DNA from: CAZKBP01 sp964551015
GTDB taxonomy: Bacteria > Bacteroidota > Bacteroidia > Cytophagales > Microscillaceae
Reading direction: 5' to 3'
NCBI GenBank assembly: GCA_964551015.1
Contig: CAZKBP010000053.1
Location: 1-28,722 of the forward strand
Length of the DNA stretch: 28,722 nt
Numbering within the stretch: the stretch's first letter is position 1; each line of letters begins with the position of its first letter. Below the pieces are notes generated by a model. The model saw nothing but the letters and a program-made list of their open reading frames with translations, searched no databases and was not told where the DNA came from. The position numbers and the translations under genes were made by a program. Below, piece by piece: positions 7,903-16,664 of the stretch.

Positions 7903-9621
7903 TTATTCTTCCCAAAACCAAGCCCAACCTAGTACACGACCTTCTTTGACCTCAAAGAGAATTTGCGCGTCATTGTAGCGATAAAAAGCATCGCCCAGAC
8001 TATCAGGATTGGTTCCTGGATCTGGCTTACCATATACTGAGAGCAGTTTTTCTAAGGAATCTCCCACGCGTATGCCCAGCCCCGAAGTTCCTTTAAAACT
8101 TGGTTTGACAAACAACACCCCTCGTTTGACCCGGCGGTTCGTTCGCCAATCTTGGTAAAGGATGGTTGCTTTTTGGTAAGTTTGGTGTGGTTGCGTATTC
8201 GAGAAAAAGTGAACGCTTAGCAAGGGGTCAGCCCAGAGCGCTTCGGGGCGGCTACCTGACTCGGCCCAGTGGATACCTTGGCTTTGGATGGCTTGTGTTT
8301 CTTTGGCTGGCAAAAGTTGGTTAAAATTACCCGGAAGTTTGATTTCTTTTTCAGCCTCCTGACAAATGGTTCTCAGTTCATACGCGTTTAGTTCGGTAGA
8401 AATTTCTGGAAATTCTCCTTCTCTTTCCAAAATAGCCCGATAAAATTGTTGATTATAACGAGCCACTCGGCTCCCTGAGGTTGCTACTTGATTGAAAGAA
8501 GTGAGTGCTAATGATGACTGATTTTGCCACGCTTGTAAAATGCCCTGTACCACCTGAGAGGAAGTCGACAGAGTCGGTTGGAACAAGCGAATGTTATCAA
8601 TCTCTCGCTGGGCGGGTTCCAAGCGTCCCTGCAAGAAATACAGAATCGCCAAATTAGTATGCGGATGTTCGTAGCGAGGGTTTTTCTGCAGAGCTAGTCT
8701 AAAAAAATCTTCTGCTTCTTTCTGAAGAGCCTCTGGATTATCAAAAGGGGGCGGAGCGGCCACGGTCGAGGCTCGTAACTGATGGATATCAAAACTCAAT
8801 GGATACTGAAACCAGCTCCGAGGGTTACTGGGGTCTAGGGAGCGCAGGTAAGCTGTCAAGTAAATGACGCCCAAGTCATTACAAATACTTTCGTGGGTAT
8901 ACCCTCGGTCATAAATATAGAGAAAACAACGCGTGGCGTGCGCGTACTCCCCTTGTCCGAAGAGAAAAGAAGCCGTGCGAAAAATATCGGGCAGATTTCG
9001 TTCCTGAAAACTTCTTATTTTCTCTTGACTCGCTTGTAAGCGTACTTGTTTGCTCGGGTAAGCCTCTCGATTAAGTTCTGGATAATAGGTGTACACCAAC
9101 TCGAAGAGCGCGGCTACCAAGCTTTCGTCTAGGGTATATCCGGCCAAGCGAGCACGGAAAAAGGCTTCCTGATCGGCCTGAATCTCAAGCGAAATACGCA
9201 ATTCAGGGTTTAAGCTGGAGTAATTCTCAAAAAAACCACGATGATAATAGTGGTGTGCTAGTTCGTGTGCCAAGACAAAGGCTAGGCTTGCTTCATAGGC
9301 CACGCCTTGAAATTGCGCCTTTAAGTGATCGAGGAGGCGGCTATCCAGGTAGATATATCCTGCCTGTTTGATCAATCTATATTCGGCAGGTACGGAAGCA
9401 GGCTCAATTTTTAGTGCGGGCTTCCGAAGCTCGTAATTGCCAAAATAAGGAGCAATCCGATCCCGAATTTCCCTGATTCTGGCCTCTTCGGGGTGCGGCT
9501 GCGCGCAGGTAGTTTGTAAAAAATTTAGTCCGATCCAGAGGTACATGCATCCTATCAATGATTTATGAATAAATTTTTGAAAATTTGATTGAAGATTCAT
9601 AGATTCCACTACGCTTTTCAT
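7903..9621 (-). CDS. Exported M48-like metalloprotease with TPR-like repeats
   Basis: A 572-aa protein. A signal peptide-like N-terminus (hydrophobic SLIGCMYLWIGLNFLQ, 21-36, ending TTCAQ) precedes an M48-type zinc-protease domain. The active-site helix is AFVLAHELAHHYYH (His119, Glu120, His123), with third ligand Glu146 in SLEIQADQEAF, matching the ExxAD pattern of M48. Helical TPR-like repeats follow (about 215-400, e.g. HPHTNLAILYFLQGRLEPA), then a C-terminal beta domain (about 465-572) with GLGIRVGDSLEKLLSVYGKP and VLGWAWF. Two starts are possible, ATG at 9621 or Met8 at 9600; the latter gives a more normal signal peptide. It is first in the leftward operon with the sigma and anti-sigma genes, so it may act on an envelope substrate such as the anti-sigma protein (inference). 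Confidence 0.82.
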   Translation of the reverse strand: MKSVVESMNLQSNFQKFIHKSLIGCMYLWIGLNFLQTTCAQPHPEEARIREIRDRIAPYFGNYELRKPALKIEPASVPAEYRLIKQAGYIYLDSRLLDHLKAQFQGVAYEASLAFVLAHELAHHYYHRGFFENYSSLNPELRISLEIQADQEAFFRARLAGYTLDESLVAALFELVYTYYPELNREAYPSKQVRLQASQEKIRSFQERNLPDIFRTASFLFGQGEYAHATRCFLYIYDRGYTHESICNDLGVIYLTAYLRSLDPSNPRSWFQYPLSFDIHQLRASTVAAPPPFDNPEALQKEAEDFFRLALQKNPRYEHPHTNLAILYFLQGRLEPAQREIDNIRLFQPTLSTSSQVVQGILQAWQNQSSLALTSFNQVATSGSRVARYNQQFYRAILEREGEFPEISTELNAYELRTICQEAEKEIKLPGNFNQLLPAKETQAIQSQGIHWAESGSRPEALWADPLLSVHFFSNTQPHQTYQKATILYQDWRTNRRVKRGVLFVKPSFKGTSGLGIRVGDSLEKLLSVYGKPDPGTNPDSLGDAFYRYNDAQILFEVKEGRVLGWAWFWEE

Positions 9622-9643
9622 GAACAGGTGATTTTAGGTTGGC

Positions 9644-9656
9644 TTTGTTACCCCCT
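9644..9656 (-). promoter_or_regulatory. Candidate sigma-factor promoter element for the M48-sigma operon
   Basis: AGGGGGTAACAAA on the minus strand, 23 bp before the 9621 start or 44 bp before the Met8 start. It is 12 of 13 identical to the element at 9727-9739 on the other strand. The GTAAC core resembles ECF -35 elements. No conserved -10 could be aligned between the two, so this is only a candidate. Confidence 0.35.
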
Positions 9657-9726
9657 CTATTCAAAAAATAGTTTAAGGTATTCATTAGCTCACAGCTATG
9701 ACCAAAAATAAAAAAATTTCACGGTT

Positions 9727-9739
9727 AGGGTGTAACAAA
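9727..9739 (+). promoter_or_regulatory. Candidate sigma-factor promoter element for the CHAT cluster
   Basis: AGGGTGTAACAAA on the plus strand, 108 bp before the first CHAT gene. It mirrors the element at 9644-9656. A shared activator or the locally encoded ECF factor could read both. Confidence 0.35.
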
Positions 9740-9847
9740 TCATGAATTCACACACTATTTGGCAGAAGCTACCCTAAAAAGCCTTGCTTCTATTCCCATT
9801 GAATGGCCTAACTAATAAATGCTTTCCATAAAAACGCGTATTCTCTT

Positions 9848-12800
9848 ATGAGAAAATTATTGATATTACTGATTGGCTTCTGTGCCATTTTCCATTTGAG
9901 TATTGCCCAAGATTTTCCCCAAAATCCTAATCAGACGGATCCGACCGGGAAGAGGCAGGGCAAGTGGACAATCCTTTACGATGCTGACTTTGAGCTAGTC
10001 AATGATACCAATCAAGCTACATTTTACCGGATCGTTACCTATCAAGCGGGTAGGCCGATGGGCAGAGTGGTGGATTATTACAGAAATGGGCAAGCACAAA
10101 TGGTGGCTGATTCTATATTCAATCAAGAGCCAGAGAGTTATCATGGAGAAGTAACTTACTACCGAGAGGATGGTAGCAAGGAGACAGTTTTCCTGTTTGA
10201 TGAAGGTTTACTAAAGCAAGAGACTTCCTTTCATCCCGATGGCCGTGTAGCAGAGGAAAAGCAATATCCTTATTTTCTGGGTAAAAATAAAGAAGAAGAA
10301 GGTTGGCAGAACTTGATGGAAAAAGGCGTAGCAGCTTATCAAGCCGCAGACTATGCTCAGGCTTTGGAGCTAATCAAGCAAGCCAAAATCCAAGCCAAAA
10401 AAGAGTTTGGAACCCAACATGAAAATACAGCCACGACTTATTTCGTCTTAGGCGCTCTTTACCGTGTTCAGGGAGATTATAGCCATGCTTTGAACGAACA
10501 TCAAAAAGCTTTGAAAATTAGACTGAAATTATTTGAGAAAAATCACCCCGAAGTAGCACAATCTCATAATAATCTAGGCATTGTCTATGCCCGACAAGGT
10601 AATTACCGCCGCGCCATAGAGGAACATCAAGAAGCCTTAGAGATCAGACGGGCTCTCTATGGCGAGAATCATCTGGAAGTAGCAGAATCTTACGGCAACT
10701 TAGGGCTAGTTTACGATGCCCAAGGAGATTATCCTCGTGCCTTGAAGACCTATCAGCAAGCATTGAAAATCAGAACAGCTACCCTCGATAAAAATGACTT
10801 TAGAATAGCCCTAGGCCATAATAATCTTGGCGTCGTGTACGTGAATCTAGGTAATTACGCCAAAGCACTGGAGGAGCATCAAAAAGCCCTGAATATCCGC
10901 CTAGTCGCTTACAACCAAGATCATCCAGAAGTAGCGGATTCCTATCATAACCTAGGCACTGTGTATAGTTATCAGGGTAAACACGATCGTTCTTTGCAAG
11001 AATACCAAAAGGCTCTTGATATTTTCTTAGCCACTTACGGCGAGATGCACCCAGATGTAGCCCAGACCCTGATTAATATGGGGCTTGCTTACCATCGTTT
11101 GGACAAGCCCAAGCAAGCACTGGAGTTTTATAAAAAGGCTTTGGAAATCAAATTGGCTATTTATCCTGAAAATCATCCGCAAATAGCCAGCGCTTACGGT
11201 CACCTCGGCTCGGTGTATTATTATCAAAGTGATTACGATCAAGCTCTGGCAAATCACCAAAAAGCGCTGGACATTCGCTCTAGGATCTTTGACGAAAACC
11301 ATCCAGAGTTGGGGGAATCTTATTACGGCATCGGAACTATTCACAGCTATCAAAAAAATTACTCGAAAGCCTACCAATTTTACCAAAAAGCATTTCGTAA
11401 TCAGCTATTTCAAATTAATCAAAATTTTAGAGTCCTCTCCGAGCGGGAGAAAGCCTTATTTTTCAAAAAGCTGAGTACCAATTTTGAAGTTTATGCTGAC
11501 TTTCTTAGCAAGGCTTATTCAGAAATCCCCGAACTCACGAGCTGGATTTACAATCTCAGGTTGGCTACCAAGGGCATTCTTTTTCAATCCAGCCAAAAAG
11601 TCCGCCGCCGTATTATTGGTAGTGGGGATAGCCTCTTGATTGCAAAATTCCAAGAATGGCAGTACTGGCGTGAGCAGCTTGCAAATGCCTATACTTTAAC
11701 CAACGAGGAAAAACAACAAAAGGGCATCGATCAATCTGGGTTAGAGAATACCGTCAACAAAATCGAGCAGGAGCTGTCTAAAGTCTCCCAAATTTTTGCA
11801 CAGAACAGCGATACCACCCGATATACTTGGCGAGATATTCAGCAACAACTGCAACCCAAAGAAGCTGCGGTAGAGATCATTCGCGTAGCTCATTACGAAA
11901 AAACCAGAACAGATTCCATCCTATACTTAGCCTTAATTATCCGGCCAGAAACCCAAGAGCAACCTGAGTTGGTGATCCTTCCTCATGGGAATGAATTAGA
12001 AGGGAAGTACCTGTATAGTTATCTTAATCGAATCCAAGCGCAAACCACCGACCAGATGAGCTATCAGCACTACTGGCAAGCAATCGCCCAAAAGCTTGGG
12101 GGTATCGAGAAAATATACCTCTCCGGCGACGGCGTGTACCATCAAATTAGCCTCAATACTTTACAAAACCCCTTGACTAAAAAATATCTGTTGGAAGAAG
12201 TACAAATCCAACGCATTTCCAGTACCAAAGATTTAGTGACTAATCCCGTGTTGCCCAGTTCCTCCCCTAGTGCCTTGCTGATGGGTCGCCCTACATATGA
12301 TCTGGAAGTTGTCAAACACCAAAAGGTCATTCAAACCTATCAGTCCCAGAGAAGTACCGAAGCTTCGGGCTTCAATGCGGTCCAGGAAATTGCAGAAACC
12401 AAGTTGGCTGATTTGCCAAACACCGAGGTTGAGGTTCTCCAGATTCATCAACAGCTTCAAGCGCAGAGCTGGCTTTTAGACACTTATCTGCAGGAGAACG
12501 CCCTCGAGGAGGTACTCAAGCGAGCGCGTAGTCCTCGCCTTCTGCACATCGCTACCCATGGTTTTTTCTTCGAGAATTCAGATCAGCGTCTTCCAGAAAA
12601 AACGGCACTCAACCCTATGCTTCGCTCGGGTTTGCTACTCGCGGGTGTCCGCACTTATGCGCAAAAGCGTGAGGCTTACGAACAAGAGGTAGAAGATGGC
12701 CTCCTGACTGCCTACGAAGCTGCTCACCTCAATCTCGATAGCACGGAGTTGGTCGTACTCTCTGCCTGTGAAACAGGGAAAGGCAAATTACAACACGGCG

Positions 12801-13036
12801 AGGGCGTGTACGGCCTCCAGAGAGGTTTTCAACAGGCAGGTGCGCAGTCGGTGCTCATGTCCCTTTGGAAAGTGGATGACGAAGCGACCCAGAAGCTCAT
12901 GAATAGTTTCTACCAGCACTGGATCGGTGAGGGCAGATCCAAGCGAGAGGCTTTTCAAACTGCTCAGTTGGAGATGAAAGCCGAGTACAAATATCCTTAC
13001 TACTGGGGAGCATTCGTCATGGTAGGACATGAATAA
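9848..13036 (+). CDS. Exported MORN-TPR-CHAT protein, paralogue 1 (caspase-like protease)
   Basis: A 1062-aa protein with a signal peptide (1-20, cut predicted at SIA|Q). A MORN/YwqK-like N-terminal domain follows (about 30-140, with GKRQGKWTILYD and YHGEVTYYREDGS). Then come nine 42-residue TPRs of kinesin-light-chain type (about 152-521; consensus AxSYxNLGxVYxxQGDYxxAL). A helical linker includes LATKGILFQSSQKVRRRI, and a C-terminal CHAT domain spans about 690-1062. The catalytic dyad is intact: His904 in LHIATHGFF and Cys974 in VVLSACETGKG. CHAT proteins are clan CD caspase-like peptidases, usually cytoplasmic; this one should be exported. No transmembrane anchor or T9SS tail is seen, so periplasmic location is likely. 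First of three tandem paralogues, divergent from the protease/sigma operon. Substrate unknown. Confidence 0.9.
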   Translation: MRKLLILLIGFCAIFHLSIAQDFPQNPNQTDPTGKRQGKWTILYDADFELVNDTNQATFYRIVTYQAGRPMGRVVDYYRNGQAQMVADSIFNQEPESYHGEVTYYREDGSKETVFLFDEGLLKQETSFHPDGRVAEEKQYPYFLGKNKEEEGWQNLMEKGVAAYQAADYAQALELIKQAKIQAKKEFGTQHENTATTYFVLGALYRVQGDYSHALNEHQKALKIRLKLFEKNHPEVAQSHNNLGIVYARQGNYRRAIEEHQEALEIRRALYGENHLEVAESYGNLGLVYDAQGDYPRALKTYQQALKIRTATLDKNDFRIALGHNNLGVVYVNLGNYAKALEEHQKALNIRLVAYNQDHPEVADSYHNLGTVYSYQGKHDRSLQEYQKALDIFLATYGEMHPDVAQTLINMGLAYHRLDKPKQALEFYKKALEIKLAIYPENHPQIASAYGHLGSVYYYQSDYDQALANHQKALDIRSRIFDENHPELGESYYGIGTIHSYQKNYSKAYQFYQKAFRNQLFQINQNFRVLSEREKALFFKKLSTNFEVYADFLSKAYSEIPELTSWIYNLRLATKGILFQSSQKVRRRIIGSGDSLLIAKFQEWQYWREQLANAYTLTNEEKQQKGIDQSGLENTVNKIEQELSKVSQIFAQNSDTTRYTWRDIQQQLQPKEAAVEIIRVAHYEKTRTDSILYLALIIRPETQEQPELVILPHGNELEGKYLYSYLNRIQAQTTDQMSYQHYWQAIAQKLGGIEKIYLSGDGVYHQISLNTLQNPLTKKYLLEEVQIQRISSTKDLVTNPVLPSSSPSALLMGRPTYDLEVVKHQKVIQTYQSQRSTEASGFNAVQEIAETKLADLPNTEVEVLQIHQQLQAQSWLLDTYLQENALEEVLKRARSPRLLHIATHGFFFENSDQRLPEKTALNPMLRSGLLLAGVRTYAQKREAYEQEVEDGLLTAYEAAHLNLDSTELVVLSACETGKGKLQHGEGVYGLQRGFQQAGAQSVLMSLWKVDDEATQKLMNSFYQHWIGEGRSKREAFQTAQLEMKAEYKYPYYWGAFVMVGHE

Positions 13037-13076
13037 AATCACAGACAAACCATTTAGACCTGAATAAACAATAAAC

Positions 13077-16000
13077 ATGAGAGCATTTATCATTTTCTTA
13101 ATCAGTTTGGGAGCAAGTCTCAATCTTATTTTTGCCCAAGTTCCTCCCCAAAATCCTAATCAGACGGATAGCTTAGGCAAAAAACAAGGTAGGTGGACTA
13201 TCCTCTATGATCTTAATGGAGAAATTGTCCAAGATACCAGTTGGGCAGACTTGTATAGAGTGCTCACCTATCAGCACGATAGGCCAATCGGGCAAGTGGA
13301 AGATTACTATCTAAATGGTCAGCTCCAGATGCATGCCGATTCTTTAATGCAGGAAGCTCCCGATCAATACCACGGAGAAGTGACTTTTTTTAGGGAAGAT
13401 GGAAGTAAGGATGCCTTCCAAAAATATGAAAACGGAAAATTATCAGAAGAGACGCTCTACGATCGCTCAGGTCATCTGGTGAAAGAAAATTGGAGATCGC
13501 TCCTCAGCCAAGCCTTGAAAAACTATGAGACAGGAAATTATAGGGAAGCTCTCGAGTTGTTTAAAAAAGCAAAGACACAAGCCAAAGAGGAATATGGAGC
13601 AAAGCATTTAAAATTGGCACAAACCTGTTATTTATTAGGGTTTATGTACTCGAGTTTAGGAAAATACGAACAAGCCTTGGCTGAGTACCGAGAGGCTTCC
13701 GAAGTTGCCAAGACCAAACCCCAGAAGAGCTATACATTAGTAGCGAACCTACACAATGGACGAGCTTCTATCTACCAATATCAGGGAGATTATCGCCGTG
13801 CTGTGGATGGATTTCAAAAAGCACTGAGCCGATATCGAGAGGCTTATGGCAAAAATCATTTCAATGTAGCCATCTTACACAACAACCTTGGTCAATCTTA
13901 CTATGAGCAGGGCAAATACACGCTTGCCCTGCAAGAATATGAAAAAGCAAAAGAAATCTTCTTGGCAGATCAAGAGCAAATTCACCCCAAAATAGCCGAG
14001 ACTTATCACAACCTAGGGGCCGTCTATACCAAGCAAGGAGATTATGAGCGCGCACTGGTACAGTATGAAAAATCACAAGAAATCTTCTTGACTACCTATG
14101 GCAAAACTCACCCCCTCGTGGCTATCTCTTACAATAATATGGGGGACGTATATAGCCATCTGGGAGATTACGAACTGGCCATCGCTCAATTCGAAACTGC
14201 CCTAGCAATTCTCCTCGCCATTTATGGAGACAATCATCCGAATACCGCCAGAACTTACGGCAATCTCGGTCATACTTATTATAGCCTAAAAGATTACGCG
14301 CAGGCTTCGGATTATTATCAAAAAGCCTTAGAAATTTTCTCAGCCAATTATGGAGAGAATCATCCGCTGGTAGCCACTACCCGTGGTAATCTGGGCTCTA
14401 TTCACAAGCACCAAAAGAAATACGAACTGGCCTCGACCCAGTATCAAAAGGCTTTGAAAATACGACTTGCAACCCTCGGCAAAAATCACGGGGACGTGGC
14501 TTCTTCTTACAATAGCTTAGGAACACTGTATTATTTGCAGGGTGTGTATCAATCTGCGGTGGAGCAGTATCAAAAAGCCTTAGCAATTAACTTGGGCATT
14601 TATGATGAAACTCATCCAGAAATTGCCCTAAATTACAGCAATTTAGGACTGGCTTATGATGACCAAGGGGAGGACTCTCTTGCTTATGAGGCTTACCAAG
14701 TAGCCGCCAAGAGTTTGCTTAATCAGGTTAAGAAAAACTTCCCTAACCTTTCCCAAAGAGGAAAAACCCTATTTTTCCAGACCTTGAAGGATAATTTTGA
14801 AAACTTTAGCTCCTTTGTAAGCAGAACCTATGAACAAATCCCCGAACTCACGGGCTGGCTTTATGACCTGCGCCTCGCTACCAAGGGCTTGCTCTTCGAG
14901 TCTAGTCAAAAAATCCGTCGCCGTATCCTCAATAGTGGCGATAGCACTTTGATTCAGGAATTTCAGGAATGGCAAAACCAACGTGAGCACTTAGCTTACG
15001 TTTATACCCTTAGCCAAAAAGAGAAGCAAAAAAGAGGAATCGACCAAGCAGCTCTGGAAGAAAAAGCCAATCGCTTGGAAAAAGAGCTTTCCCAAAAATC
15101 TGAATTCTTCGCCCAAACCACGGATACTGTTCATTACACCTCTTGGCGTGATGTCCAGAAAACACTCCAACCCGGCGAGGCCGCCATTGAAATCATTCGT
15201 AATCACTATCTCAGCCGAGAGAAAAAAGATTCTATTCTCTATCTGGCGCTCATCATCAAATCCACAACTATTCATCAGCCTGAAATCGTTATTTTACCCC
15301 AAGGAAAAGACCTGGAAGGAAAATTTTTAGCCAATTACAATAATCGGATTGTCGCCCAAAGCCGAGATCTGTTGAGCTACTCCAGTTACTGGCAGCCCAT
15401 TGCGCAAAAGCTTGGGGATATCAAAAAGGTATATTTTTCGGCTGATGGAGTGTATCATCTCATTAATCTAAATATCTTGGAAAATCCTAGCACAGGTAAG
15501 TACCTATTGGAAGAAATAGACATTCAGCTAGTCAGCAATACCAAAGATTTGATCAAGCCACGAAAGATGCATGATTTCTCCCAAACAGCTCTCCTCATCG
15601 GTCGCCCTGTCTATAACTTGGAAATAGCACGGCATCAGGAGATCATTCAGGATTATCAAGAAAGAAATCGCAACCTGCCCAGAGGACTGTACACAAGTAA
15701 TAATGAAATCACCCGCACGATGTTGTCTGACCTACCCGGCACAGAACTGGAAGTGCGCCAAATCAGCCAGCAACTAGAGAAGGCTGGTTGGCAACCTCGT
15801 TTGTACCTCAAAGAAAAAGCGCTCGAAGAGGTCATTAAGCAGAGTCCCCACCCTCAGGTCTTGCACATTGCCACCCATGGTTTTTTTTCGCTACCATCTG
15901 AGTCTGATTCTTTGCGTGAGCAGGATCGCGCCTCGATCCCTGAGCGCATGCTCCGTGCGGGATTATTGCTCACCGGCGTGAGTAGTTATGCTCAAAACCC

Positions 16001-16364
16001 CTCATTCTACGAACGAAATATAGAAGACGGATTTCTCACTGCTTATGAAGCCATGAACTTAGATTTAGACCACACGGAATTGGTGGTACTCTCTGCCTGT
16101 GAGACTGGCAAAGGGGAAATACAAAGTGGTGAGGGCGTATATGGCTTGCAAAGAGGTTTTCAACAAGCCGGAGCGCAGTCTGTACTGATCTCACTCTGGA
16201 AAGTGGACGATGAAGCGACCCAAGCACTGATGACCCGCTTCTACCAACATTGGATAGGCAAAAAGCAGAACAAGCGCCTAGCTTTCCGACAGGCTCAATT
16301 AGAAATGAAAGCCGAGTACAAATATCCTTACTACTGGGGAGCTTTCGTCATGGTAGGTCAGTAG
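13077..16364 (+). CDS. Exported MORN-TPR-CHAT protein, paralogue 2
   Basis: A 1095-aa protein with the same plan as its upstream neighbour. Signal peptide 1-20 (IFA|Q), MORN-like domain (GKKQGRWTILYD, YHGEVTFFREDGS), ten TPRs (about 138-560, same LG/DY repeat type), linker with LATKGLLFESSQKIRRRI, and CHAT domain (about 720-1095). The dyad is His934 in LHIATHGFF and Cys1008 in LSACETGKG. The start lies only 40 bp after the stop of paralogue 1 with no terminator between, so the two are probably one transcript. Its last 53 codons-region bases match paralogue 1 almost exactly at DNA level (see findings). Protease activity is expected because both catalytic residues are present; substrate unknown. 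Confidence 0.9.
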   Translation: MRAFIIFLISLGASLNLIFAQVPPQNPNQTDSLGKKQGRWTILYDLNGEIVQDTSWADLYRVLTYQHDRPIGQVEDYYLNGQLQMHADSLMQEAPDQYHGEVTFFREDGSKDAFQKYENGKLSEETLYDRSGHLVKENWRSLLSQALKNYETGNYREALELFKKAKTQAKEEYGAKHLKLAQTCYLLGFMYSSLGKYEQALAEYREASEVAKTKPQKSYTLVANLHNGRASIYQYQGDYRRAVDGFQKALSRYREAYGKNHFNVAILHNNLGQSYYEQGKYTLALQEYEKAKEIFLADQEQIHPKIAETYHNLGAVYTKQGDYERALVQYEKSQEIFLTTYGKTHPLVAISYNNMGDVYSHLGDYELAIAQFETALAILLAIYGDNHPNTARTYGNLGHTYYSLKDYAQASDYYQKALEIFSANYGENHPLVATTRGNLGSIHKHQKKYELASTQYQKALKIRLATLGKNHGDVASSYNSLGTLYYLQGVYQSAVEQYQKALAINLGIYDETHPEIALNYSNLGLAYDDQGEDSLAYEAYQVAAKSLLNQVKKNFPNLSQRGKTLFFQTLKDNFENFSSFVSRTYEQIPELTGWLYDLRLATKGLLFESSQKIRRRILNSGDSTLIQEFQEWQNQREHLAYVYTLSQKEKQKRGIDQAALEEKANRLEKELSQKSEFFAQTTDTVHYTSWRDVQKTLQPGEAAIEIIRNHYLSREKKDSILYLALIIKSTTIHQPEIVILPQGKDLEGKFLANYNNRIVAQSRDLLSYSSYWQPIAQKLGDIKKVYFSADGVYHLINLNILENPSTGKYLLEEIDIQLVSNTKDLIKPRKMHDFSQTALLIGRPVYNLEIARHQEIIQDYQERNRNLPRGLYTSNNEITRTMLSDLPGTELEVRQISQQLEKAGWQPRLYLKEKALEEVIKQSPHPQVLHIATHGFFSLPSESDSLREQDRASIPERMLRAGLLLTGVSSYAQNPSFYERNIEDGFLTAYEAMNLDLDHTELVVLSACETGKGEIQSGEGVYGLQRGFQQAGAQSVLISLWKVDDEATQALMTRFYQHWIGKKQNKRLAFRQAQLEMKAEYKYPYYWGAFVMVGQ

Positions 16365-16664
16365 TGCTACCCGCTGACTTCATGTACAAAATCCTAAAAA
16401 CATCGGAAAAGGATCAAACCAATTCCTTAGAAATATTAACAAAGCTATAACCAAGACTGACCATCATTTAAACCATTAATATGAGAAATTTATTTTTGAT
16501 TACTATTCACTATATATCTCTTTCGAAACCTGATTTCGCCGACAGCTCGTCCCTAATGAACTCTAAACACGTAGAACCCTCTCCGAATCAGAGAAAATTT
16601 GTATCTTAATCAAGCAAATTTCCTGTAAATAGATCGTGACTTTCTCCAAAATCAATATTTTCTT
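16365..16664 (+). other. Spacer between CHAT paralogues 2 and 3, with a 42-codon leader-like ORF
   Basis: 300 bp without a full gene. At 16481-16609 there is a short open frame starting MRNLFLITIHYISLS, which looks like the n- and h-regions of a signal peptide similar in start context to the flanking CHAT genes, then runs into unrelated sequence and stops. It could be the broken 5' end of a lost paralogue, or chance. No terminator was seen. The length leaves room for an independent promoter for paralogue 3. Confidence 0.35.

Noticed and set aside
11027..11386. Long minus-strand frames inside the CHAT genes
   Set aside because: These are antisense shadows of the repetitive TPR coding sequence; the plus-strand proteins have coherent domains throughout.
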